Positions 1 to 6,007 of a stretch of DNA of 11,014 bases are shown piece after piece; the first letter of the stretch is position 1, and each line of letters begins with the position of its first letter. Source of the stretch: JBFHNV01 sp965365655 (GTDB lineage Bacteria; Pseudomonadota; Gammaproteobacteria; HK1); assembly GCA_965365655.1 (NCBI GenBank), contig CBDUCN010000166.1, forward strand, positions 1 to 11,014, given 5' to 3'. Below the pieces are notes generated by a model that was not told the origin of the DNA, did not search any database, and saw only the letters and a list, made by a program, of their open reading frames with translations. The position numbers were made by a program, and so were the translations under genes.

Positions 1-1590
1 CTCGACCTCGGCGGTGCCCATGCGGTGGCCGGAGACGTTGATCACGTCGTCGACGCGGCCCGTGATCCAGTAGTAGCCGTCCTCGTCGCGCCGCGCGCCG
101 TCGCCGGTGAAGTAGTAGCCCGGGTACGTCGAGAAGTAGGTGTCCTTGAAGCGCTGGTGGTCGCCGTACACGGTGCGCATCTGCCCCGGCCACGGCTGCT
201 TGATCACCAGCGAGCCCTCGCAGGCGCCCTCCATTTCCTTGCCTTCGGCATCGAGGATCGCGGGCACCACGCCGAAGAACGGCGTGGTCGCGGAACCGGG
301 CTTCAGCGGCGTCGCGCCCGGCAGCGGGGTGATCAGGTGCCCGCCGGTCTCGGTCTGCCACCACGTGTCCACGATGGGGCAGCGCCCGTCGCCGACCACG
401 TTGTAGTACCACTCCCAGGCCTCGGGATTGATGGGCTCGCCCACGGTGCCGAGCACCCGCAGCGATTTGCGGCTGCTCTTCGTCACGAACTCGTTGCCCT
501 GGCCCATCAGCGCGCGGATCGCGGTGGGCGCGGTGTAGAAAATCGACACCTTGTGCTTGTCGCACACCTGCCACATGCGCCCGGCGTCGGGGTACGTCGG
601 CACGCCCTCGAACATCAGCGAGATCGCGCCGTTCGCGAGCGGGCCGTAGACGATGTACGAATGCCCCGTCACCCAGCCCACGTCGGCGGTGCACCAGTAC
701 ACCTCGCCGTCCTTGTAGTCGAAGGTGTACTTCTGCGTGATGGCGGTGAACAGCAGGTAACCGCCGGTGGTGTGCAGCACGCCCTTGGGCTTGCCGGTGG
801 ATCCGGACGTGTAGAGGATGAACAGCGGGTCCTCGGCGTCCATGTCCTCCGCCGGGCAGTCTGCGGACGCGCTGGCCGTCGACTCGTGGTACCAGACGTC
901 GCGCCCGTCGGTCCACGGCACGTCGCCGCCGGTGCGCTTGACCACGAACACGGTGTGCACGTCGGGACAGGACTGCAGCGCCTTGTCGGCGTTCGCCTTC
1001 AGCGCGACCTTGCGCCCGCCGCGCAGGCCCTCGTCGGCGGTGATCACCACGTGGCAATCGGAGTCGAGGATGCGATCCTTGAGCGCGTCGGGGGAGAAGC
1101 CGCCGAACACCACCGAGTGCACAGCGCCGATGCGCGCGCAGGCGAGCATCGCCACCGCCGCCTCCGGCACCATCGGCATGTAGATGGACACGCGGTCGCC
1201 CTTCTTCACGCCGCGCGCCTTCAGCGCATTGCCGAAGCGGCACACCTCGTCGTGCAGCTGGCGGTAGGTGATCTTCTTGTCCTCGGCGGGGTCGTCACCC
1301 TCCCAGACGATCGCGACCTGGTCGCCGCGCTCGTCGAGGTGCCGGTCGAGGCAGTTGTACGCGGCGTTGAGCTTCCCGCCCTCGAACCACTTGATCTTCC
1401 CTTCCCGGTAGTCCCAGTCCCAGACCTTGTCCCACTTCTTCGTCCAGGTGACGAACTGCTCGGCCTGCTGCGCCCAGAACCCCTCCGGGTCGTCGACGGA
1501 CTGCTGGTACATCTCCTGGTACTTGGCGCTGTCGATGTGCGCGCTCTCGGCGAATGCTTCCGGAACCGGATAGGTCTTGTGCTCGGACAT
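1..1590 (-). CDS. acs: Acetyl-CoA synthetase (AMP-forming), 3' end cut by window edge
   Basis: The enzyme activates acetate with ATP to acetyl-AMP and then forms acetyl-CoA in the cytoplasm, for growth on or scavenging of acetate. The 530 codons present read MSEHKTYPVPEAFAES from ATG at 1590-1588. Visible ANL-superfamily motifs are the P-loop YTSGSTGKPKG (residues 260-270), DTWWQTETGG with the Trp410-Trp411 pair that in this family limits the acyl pocket to acetate, TGDGARRDEDGYYWITGR starting at Thr495 with Asp497 for ribose binding, and VDDVINVSGHR in the hinge region. Acs proteins are usually about 650 residues, so roughly 120 C-terminal residues, including the lysine that is acetylated in this family, lie left of position 1. 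The start is supported by GAGGAG (1597-1602) seven bases upstream. It stands downstream of the methyltransferase gene in the same direction, but a 265-bp gap suggests its own promoter. The identification is secure. Confidence 0.97.
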   Translation of the reverse strand, partial: MSEHKTYPVPEAFAESAHIDSAKYQEMYQQSVDDPEGFWAQQAEQFVTWTKKWDKVWDWDYREGKIKWFEGGKLNAAYNCLDRHLDERGDQVAIVWEGDDPAEDKKITYRQLHDEVCRFGNALKARGVKKGDRVSIYMPMVPEAAVAMLACARIGAVHSVVFGGFSPDALKDRILDSDCHVVITADEGLRGGRKVALKANADKALQSCPDVHTVFVVKRTGGDVPWTDGRDVWYHESTASASADCPAEDMDAEDPLFILYTSGSTGKPKGVLHTTGGYLLFTAITQKYTFDYKDGEVYWCTADVGWVTGHSYIVYGPLANGAISLMFEGVPTYPDAGRMWQVCDKHKVSIFYTAPTAIRALMGQGNEFVTKSSRKSLRVLGTVGEPINPEAWEWYYNVVGDGRCPIVDTWWQTETGGHLITPLPGATPLKPGSATTPFFGVVPAILDAEGKEMEGACEGSLVIKQPWPGQMRTVYGDHQRFKDTYFSTYPGYYFTGDGARRDEDGYYWITGRVDDVINVSGHRMGTAEVE

Positions 1591-1596
1591 AGGACA

Positions 1597-1602
1597 CTCC
1601 TC
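1597..1602 (-). promoter_or_regulatory. Ribosome binding site of acs
   Basis: On the minus strand GAGGAG stands seven bases before the ATG at 1590. It is the strongest Shine-Dalgarno match in the left half of the window, and it fixes the acs start at MSEHKTY, the usual beginning of Acs proteins. Confidence 0.7.
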
Positions 1603-1673
1603 GCGTGCGTTCCCCGGCGGGCCGCCGTCCGGCCCCCCCCGACTTGTCGTGAACCTGTTGTTGTGTCCGGCGC

Positions 1674-1706
1674 GCACCACGGCACGCCGGCGATCTCGCG
1701 TGGTGC
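1674..1706 (-). repeat. Perfect 8-bp inverted repeat in the acs leader
   Basis: GCACCACG (1674-1681) and its exact reverse complement CGTGGTGC (1699-1706) are separated by 17 bases. The pair lies just downstream of the -10-like hexamer at 1710-1715 and about 85-115 bases before the acs start. It could be an operator for a dimeric regulator or a stem in the leader RNA. The repeat is seen directly; the role is inferred. Confidence 0.45.
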
Positions 1707-1709
1707 CCG

Positions 1710-1715
1710 ATTCTA
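1710..1715 (-). promoter_or_regulatory. Possible -10 element of an acs promoter
   Basis: The minus strand reads TAGAAT here, an AT-rich hexamer in very GC-rich surroundings that matches TATAAT at five of six positions. Transcription would begin near 1703 and give a leader of about 110 bases before acs. No good -35 hexamer lies 16-18 bases upstream, so if the promoter is real it probably needs an activator. That would fit acs, which is activator-dependent in several bacteria. This is inference from a single hexamer. Confidence 0.3.
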
Positions 1716-1745
1716 AGGCGCGACCGGGCGGCCCCGCATCCCGAC

Positions 1746-1767
1746 GCGGAAGCAAGAAGCGTTCCGC
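1746..1767. repeat. Inverted repeat upstream of the acs -10-like element
   Basis: GCGGAA (1746-1751) and TTCCGC (1762-1767) form a 6-bp inverted repeat with a 10-base spacer. Two further G-C pairs are possible if one G bulges. It lies 30-50 bases upstream of the acs -10-like hexamer, where an activator would bind. It also lies about 90 bases past the methyltransferase stop, so it could be a weak terminator hairpin, although no T-tract follows on either strand. Confidence 0.3.
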
Positions 1768-1855
1768 CGTCCGCAGGGCCGGAAATCAGGCACTTGGAGA
1801 GCCGTTGCCGCGCCGCGTGGGGCGTTCCGCGCGAGCCTGCAACGATTCGTAACAG

Positions 1856-2710
1856 TTACTTCTCCGCGACCAGATAGCTCACCCAGGCCGCGTCCGCGTC
1901 CGCGTCCTGGACCTCCTCGAACTCGCCGTTGCCGTCCTCCTCGTCCTCGTCCCAGCCCTGCCACCACGCAGAGACGCGGGAGAACCCGGCCTCGTCCAGG
2001 AGCTCCCGGATCTCGGGCATGGTCCACAGCCGCCAGTCGTAGCTGAACGCCTTGTCGAGGCGCGAGCCGTCCGGAAACCGGAAGTGGATGAAGCAGCGCA
2101 TCGCGCCGGTGATCGGGTTGTAGCTGGCCTGCTCCCAGACGTAGGTGAACTTGTCGAGCTTGGTGCGCTCCTTCACCTCGCGGAACGCGTCGTAGCCGCC
2201 GTAGCAGTCGAGGAAGAACACCCCGTCGTCCACCAGCGCGTCGCGCACGCGCCGGAAGTAGTTCCGCAACGTCCGCCGATCGTCGAGGATCCAGTAGCTG
2301 AAGTTCATCGCGAGCACGGTGTCCACCGGCGGGTGCTCCACGTCCAGCACGTTGCTGTTCATCAGGGTGAGGCGTTGCGCGCGATCGCCGAGCTTCGCGC
2401 GGTTGTGCTTGTCGCCCCACGCGAGCACCTCTTTGTCCAGGTCCACGCCGATCGCGACGTTGCCGTCGCGGCGCCGGATCCATTCGCAGGAGGTGTTGGC
2501 GGTGCCGCAGAAGTCCTCGCGCAGCCGCCGGGCCTTGCGTCCGCGCAGCTTCTCGAAGGTCTCGTCCACGAAGTCGATCTCCGCCTCCACGCACTGCACC
2601 GACTCCTGGTACAGCACGTGCCGGTCGGCGCGCTCGGCGTCCGTCAACCGTTTCCCCTTGCCGGCCTTGCGCTTCGCCTTCTTCTGATGCCCGCGCTTGC
2701 TCTTCGCCAT
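1856..2710 (-). CDS. Class I SAM-dependent methyltransferase, substrate unknown
   Basis: This 284-residue protein has the Rossmann-type methyltransferase core. The motif I glycine-rich loop is LREDFCGTANTSC (residues 63-75). The acidic ribose-binding end of strand 2 is GVDLD (88-92, Asp90 and Asp92). A strand-4 segment VDTVLAMNFSYWIL follows, then LDCYGGYDAF. The DFCGT and GVDLDKEVLAWG signatures belong to a widespread uncharacterised methyltransferase family. The N-terminus is very rich in Lys and Arg (residues 2-21), which hints at RNA or ribosome contact, and an acidic Glu/Asp stretch comes before the C-terminal WVSYLVAEK. I chose ATG 2710 because AGGGAG lies four bases upstream; an in-frame ATG at 2740 would add ten residues and has weaker support. 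It lies 93 bp after the nucleotidyltransferase-like gene in the same direction. The fold is sure; the substrate is unknown. Confidence 0.85.
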   Translation of the reverse strand: MAKSKRGHQKKAKRKAGKGKRLTDAERADRHVLYQESVQCVEAEIDFVDETFEKLRGRKARRLREDFCGTANTSCEWIRRRDGNVAIGVDLDKEVLAWGDKHNRAKLGDRAQRLTLMNSNVLDVEHPPVDTVLAMNFSYWILDDRRTLRNYFRRVRDALVDDGVFFLDCYGGYDAFREVKERTKLDKFTYVWEQASYNPITGAMRCFIHFRFPDGSRLDKAFSYDWRLWTMPEIRELLDEAGFSRVSAWWQGWDEDEEDGNGEFEEVQDADADAAWVSYLVAEK

Positions 2711-2770
2711 CGCTCTCCCTTTGCCCGACCGCTGTACCAAAAGCGCGCTAGCTTCTCCCAGCGCACCGCC

Positions 2771-2794
2771 AAAATCAAAGCGCGCCGCAGGCGC
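2771..2794 (-). terminator. Possible intrinsic terminator after the nucleotidyltransferase-like gene
   Basis: On the minus strand, ten bases past the TGA at 2804-2806, a GCGCC/GGCGC stem (2794-2782) with a three-base loop is followed, after two bases, by TTTGATTTT (2779-2771). This is one of the few T-rich stretches in the window. The stem is only five pairs long, so it is a weak terminator and may allow read-through into the methyltransferase gene. Confidence 0.3.
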
Positions 2795-2803
2795 CGCCGG
2801 CGA

Positions 2804-3895
2804 TCAGCGAAGCAGGTGCGACACGCCGCGCAGCCATCGCCGCGCGTGGCGCAATGGCACGGGGCCGTGCGGGGCACCGCGCAGCGCGTCGGGCGGGGGC
2901 AGGGCGTGCGCCGCGAGCCAGGCCGCGCGCGCGCGGACGTGGGGCAGGTTCCGGAGCTCGCGCCACCACTGCGCGGCACGGCGCGGCGACGGCGGGCGGA
3001 GGGTCAGCGGCCGCAGCTCTTCGAAGCCGTCCAGCGGGGTACCGAACAGCGCCGCGGCGGCGCCCAGCACCCACGCGCAGGCCGGCGCGAGGCCGCCGCT
3101 GCGTGCGCGCCGCGCGACGCGGGCTCTCGCCGCCGGCGCGAGACCGGCGGCCAGCAGGTGCACGTCGAGCAGCCACAGCAGCCGCGGCGCGTCGGGATGG
3201 TGTGCGTCCAGGTGCAGGCACGCGATCAGCAGCGCGTCCTCGTCGCACGCCGCTCGCGCGCAGGGCGTCAGCCCGGCAAGCGGCACCGAGCGCGCGAGCA
3301 GCTCCCGCGGCGACAGCGCGTCGCCGCGCACGCTGTTGCTGACCGCCCAGTGCAGATCGAGGTTGTGCAGGCCGCCGGCGTGGTCGTGCAGCCGGAACAG
3401 CCGCTGGCGCATGACCCGCGCCGCGCCGGCCGGCGGCGCCGCCTCGAAGCCCAGCCGCGCCAGCACCGCGCCGGCGACGGCCGCATGATCGCTGCGCACG
3501 AGCACGTCGCTGTCGTCGCGCGGGCGCAGATCCGGCCGTGGGTAGTGGCTGTGCGCCAGCGCCGCGCCCTTGAACACCAGCGCCGGCACGCCGGCCGCGG
3601 CGAGGGCGCGCAGGGCCCGCCCCAGCACCGCGACCCGGCGCGCGTCCAGCGCGGCGTCGACGAGCGCGGCCTCGTGGAGCGCACCGCGGTGCTTGCCGGC
3701 ATCGCCGCGCAGCGCCGCCTCGCGCAGCAGTCCGGCCACGCCTTCCGCCTCTGCCGCAGGGAGGTGGCGCTGCACCGCGCGTTCGCCCGGCGTCGCGTCA
3801 CCGCGCAGCGCCGCGGCCAGCCAGCGACGCAACGGCGCGCCGGCGCCGGATTCGGGGGCCGGGGTCGCGGATCGTGACGCAGGAGCGGATGGCAT
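2804..3895 (-). CDS. Uncharacterised nucleotidyltransferase family protein (NTP_transf_5-like)
   Basis: This 363-residue protein resembles the uncharacterised nucleotidyltransferase family. After an Ala-rich helical N-terminal region comes LVFKGAALAHSHYP (residues 106-119), the family's KGxxL block. It is followed by RPRDDSDVLV (124-133), in which Asp128 and Asp130 match the metal-binding DxD of the nucleotidyltransferase fold. Further on, HNLDLHW and DAPRLLWLLDVHLL match conserved family segments. The family is best known beside exopolysaccharide, exosortase or RiPP genes; here it is alone. ATG 3895 is the first usable start in this frame between the gene and the divergent hydrolase gene. 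It has no clear Shine-Dalgarno sequence, so the start is moderately sure. No substrate can be assigned. The protein is unusually rich in Ala and Arg, in line with the GC content. Confidence 0.7.
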   Translation of the reverse strand: MPSAPASRSATPAPESGAGAPLRRWLAAALRGDATPGERAVQRHLPAAEAEGVAGLLREAALRGDAGKHRGALHEAALVDAALDARRVAVLGRALRALAAAGVPALVFKGAALAHSHYPRPDLRPRDDSDVLVRSDHAAVAGAVLARLGFEAAPPAGAARVMRQRLFRLHDHAGGLHNLDLHWAVSNSVRGDALSPRELLARSVPLAGLTPCARAACDEDALLIACLHLDAHHPDAPRLLWLLDVHLLAAGLAPAARARVARRARSGGLAPACAWVLGAAAALFGTPLDGFEELRPLTLRPPSPRRAAQWWRELRNLPHVRARAAWLAAHALPPPDALRGAPHGPVPLRHARRWLRGVSHLLR

Positions 3896-3960
3896 GGTCG
3901 TCGGGCCGCGTGGCGCGGTACCCTTGAGCGCCCGCAGCGTAGCACAGGGCCGAGAACCGC

Positions 3961-4731
3961 ATGGCCGACGCCGAGCCCCGTTACCTGGAGACGCCTGACG
4001 GCGCGAAGCTCGCCTATCACCTCGTCGAGGGCCGTGACCCGACGGTGGTGTTCCTGTCCGGCTTCGCGTCACACATGGGCGGCACCAAGGCGCAGTACCT
4101 GGAACAGTGGTGCCGCGATCGCGGCCAGGCGTACCTGCGCCTCGACTACCAGGGCCACGGCAAGTCCTCCGGAGCCTTCGAGGACGGCACCATCGGGGTG
4201 TGGGCACGCGACGCCCTGGCCGTGATCGAGGCCGCCACCGACGGACCGCTTGTGCTGGTCGGCTCGTCCATGGGCGCGTGGATCATGCTCCTGGTGGCGC
4301 GCTGGCTGGATGGCCGCGTCGCGGGCCTGCTCGGCGTCGCGAGCGCGCCCGACTTCACCGAGGAGCTGATTCACGCCCACCTCGACTCCAGGGAGAAGGC
4401 GCGGCTCAACAACGAGGGGCGCCTGGAGCGCGCGTCGCAGTACGAGCAGGGTCCGAACGTGGTGACGCTGCGCATGATCGAGGACGGGCGCGAGCACCTG
4501 CAGCTCGGCGAGCTGATCCCGCTCGAGTGCCCGGTGCGCCTGCTGCACGGGCTGGGCGACACCGACGTGCCGTGGGAGATCTCGCTGCGTCTGTGCGACC
4601 GCCTGGAGAGCGAGGACGTGCGCGTGACGCTGGTCAAGGACGGCGGCCACCGCCTGAGCGAGCCGCCGCACCTGGCCCTGCTCGCGGCGACCCTGGACGA
4701 GCTGCTGGCCACCGCCGCCGCGGATGGCTGA
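3961..4731 (+). CDS. Alpha/beta hydrolase, ABHD10-like (esterase or acyl-protein thioesterase)
   Basis: This 256-residue protein is a complete alpha/beta hydrolase without a lid insertion. The oxyanion-side strand is VVFLSGFASHMGGTKA (29-44), whose F-x-S/G-GF...GTKA pattern is typical of ABHD10-type proteins. LDYQGHGKSSG (61-71) follows. The nucleophile elbow is GSSMG with Ser103. The catalytic acid is most likely Asp200 in HGLGDTDVP, and the histidine is His230 in KDGGHRLSEPP, so the triad is intact. ABHD10 relatives remove acyl groups from protein thioesters or hydrolyse glucuronide esters; the bacterial substrates are unknown. The protein has no signal peptide, so it is cytoplasmic. ATG 3961 has a weak AGGG (3946-3949) upstream. 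The gene is divergent from the nucleotidyltransferase-like gene across 65 bp and overlaps the next gene by 8 bp, which suggests translational coupling. Confidence 0.88.
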   Translation: MADAEPRYLETPDGAKLAYHLVEGRDPTVVFLSGFASHMGGTKAQYLEQWCRDRGQAYLRLDYQGHGKSSGAFEDGTIGVWARDALAVIEAATDGPLVLVGSSMGAWIMLLVARWLDGRVAGLLGVASAPDFTEELIHAHLDSREKARLNNEGRLERASQYEQGPNVVTLRMIEDGREHLQLGELIPLECPVRLLHGLGDTDVPWEISLRLCDRLESEDVRVTLVKDGGHRLSEPPHLALLAATLDELLATAAADG

Positions 4732-5401
4732 TCGCCCGCCGGAGCAGCCGCCGCGCGAGGAGGCGGCGCGGCAGCCGCCGAGAGCCCTCGCCGTCGGCGA
4801 CGTGGTGCTGGTGGGCGTGTGCGCCTGGTTCCTCGCCGGCGACTACCTGGCCTCGCAGGCCGGCGACGTGGCGTTCCAGGCCCGCACCTGGACCTTCATG
4901 CTCAACATCACGTGTACCTTCGTGCTCGCCCACCGCGGAATCGCGCTGGCGCAGCGCGGCGTGCACGACGCACCGGTGCGCCGCGGCCTGGGCGTGCTGA
5001 AGTGGCTCGCGGCGTTCGGCCTGCCGCTGCTGGTCGCGACGTACCTGGAGCGCGAGGCGCAGGGCGTGCACCGGGCGAACATCGAGGCCCTCGCGGCGGA
5101 CATCGCCGCGCGCACGAAGCGCGCCATCTATGAGAACGGCCACGTCACGCGCGAGGATCTCGCGACGGTGCAGAGCCCGTACCTCTCGTCGCTGACCGTG
5201 CGCACCGACACCGGGGAGTTCCTGCTGCAGGTCTCGTTGCCCGGACTGGACATCGACGGCTACAGCGGCGTGTACGCCAGCACCGAAGGCCGCTGGCACG
5301 TCCACGGCGCCGACGACCCCCCGGAACGCCCGCCGGCCTTCGACGCCGCCGGCCCGGCGCTCGCCTGCAACCCGGTCGGCTCAGGCGTGGTCTGCCAGTA
5401 G
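4724..5401 (+). CDS. Hypothetical inner-membrane protein with C-terminal extracytoplasmic domain
   Basis: I do not recognise this 225-residue protein. It has a Pro/Glu/Arg-rich cytoplasmic N-terminus (1-20) and three likely membrane segments: about 22-43, about 55-75 and about 89-107. Between the last two is a basic loop (HDAPVRRG). The remaining 115 residues are soluble and would be periplasmic if the N-terminus is inside. They contain a helical stretch (about 110-135) and a strand-rich stretch with FLLQVSLPGLDIDGYSGVY, and end in a Cys pair (ACNPVGSGVVCQ) that could form a disulfide. ATG 4724 overlaps the hydrolase stop by 8 bases and has no Shine-Dalgarno sequence, so translation is probably coupled. 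The overlap suggests a shared operon with the hydrolase. No function is assigned. That the gene is real rests on frame, membrane pattern and coupling. Confidence 0.7.
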   Translation: MADRPPEQPPREEAARQPPRALAVGDVVLVGVCAWFLAGDYLASQAGDVAFQARTWTFMLNITCTFVLAHRGIALAQRGVHDAPVRRGLGVLKWLAAFGLPLLVATYLEREAQGVHRANIEALAADIAARTKRAIYENGHVTREDLATVQSPYLSSLTVRTDTGEFLLQVSLPGLDIDGYSGVYASTEGRWHVHGADDPPERPPAFDAAGPALACNPVGSGVVCQ

Positions 5402-5449
5402 CCCGGGCGAGCCCGTCCGCGGGTCCGTGCCCGCGTCATGCCCGACCCG

Positions 5450-5455
5450 TAAGAT
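5450..5455 (+). promoter_or_regulatory. Possible -10 element of a leaderless promoter before the 5462 gene
   Basis: TAAGAT stands six bases before the ATG at 5462, so transcription would start at or next to the start codon. There is no Shine-Dalgarno sequence and no good -35. The preceding GACCCGT is shared with the similar site before birA. Evidence is only the hexamer, its position and the lack of a ribosome binding site. Confidence 0.35.
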
Positions 5456-5461
5456 TCGACG

Positions 5462-6007
5462 ATGGACCGCATCACCGACGTCCCGTCGCGCCTGCAGCGC
5501 CAGCTTCGCGGCGTTGCAGTGCTGTTCCTCGTGCGCGCGCTCGCGACGCTGCTGCTGGTGCTGCCGGTCGCCGCGTGGGGCTGGCTCAACGCGATCGTGC
5601 CGTTCCTGCTGACACGGTACGCGGCGCGCGCGCTCGCCGACGGGCCCGATCAGCACGACACCGCGAAGATGTTCGCCGGCGCGTTCTTCTTCACCGTGTG
5701 CTGGGCGGCGCAGGCGTGGTGGGTGTACGGGGCGCACGGTGCGACCTGGGGCGCCGCGTACGTGCTGAGCCTGCCGCTGTCGGCCGCGGTCGCGCTGGCC
5801 GCAGCCCGCGAGCGGCGGCGCATCCGCGAGAATCTTCGCGCTTTCTTCCGCGTCGTCGCGCGCGGGCGCGTGCGTGACGTGCTGCTCGAGCGCCGCGCGG
5901 AGATCGAGCGCGACCTGGCGGCGCTGGCGCGGCGCCTGCGCCGCCGGCACCGCGACGGCGGCGCGCGCGGCCTCGCCGCACATCGCCGCGAAGAGGCGTC
6001 CCCGTGA
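5462..6007 (+). CDS. Stand-alone membrane protein resembling the C-terminal region of PlsC-type acyltransferases
   Basis: This 181-residue protein has membrane segments at about 17-40 and 69-88 and a Leu/Ala-rich one at about 93-115. Between the first two is the segment LNAIVPFLLTRYAARALADG...DTAKMFAGAFFF. The C-terminal third is basic and helical (RERRRIRENLRAFFRVV..., about 116-170). From memory this layout, P-Y/F-LL-TR-ARR followed by A-T-x-K-x-LAG and LSLPLS, matches the tail of long 1-acyl-glycerol-phosphate acyltransferases. The catalytic NHxxxxD and EGTR blocks of the PlsC domain are absent, and the upstream gene does not supply them. It overlaps the MFS transporter gene by GTGA, so the two probably act together in phospholipid handling. 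It may be a partner subunit or a remnant domain. The family link is moderate; the enzymatic role is unknown. Confidence 0.7.
   Translation: MDRITDVPSRLQRQLRGVAVLFLVRALATLLLVLPVAAWGWLNAIVPFLLTRYAARALADGPDQHDTAKMFAGAFFFTVCWAAQAWWVYGAHGATWGAAYVLSLPLSAAVALAAARERRRIRENLRAFFRVVARGRVRDVLLERRAEIERDLAALARRLRRRHRDGGARGLAAHRREEASP

Noticed and set aside
25..1716. A 563-codon open frame on the plus strand opposite acs
   Set aside because: Low-complexity His/Arg/Val/Ala-rich product with no motifs. It is the GC-driven antisense shadow of acs, whose own frame carries all family motifs.
2084..3877. A 597-codon plus-strand open frame across the methyltransferase and nucleotidyltransferase-like genes
   Set aside because: It spans two real minus-strand genes and their gap, with Arg/Ala-rich composition and no domain. 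It exists because stop codons are rare at this GC content.
3896..3960. Divergent promoters between the nucleotidyltransferase-like and hydrolase genes
   Set aside because: TTGAGC (3924-3929) and TAGCAC (3940-3945) are only 10 bases apart, and no other pair has acceptable spacing. The gap must contain or adjoin promoters, but I cannot place them.
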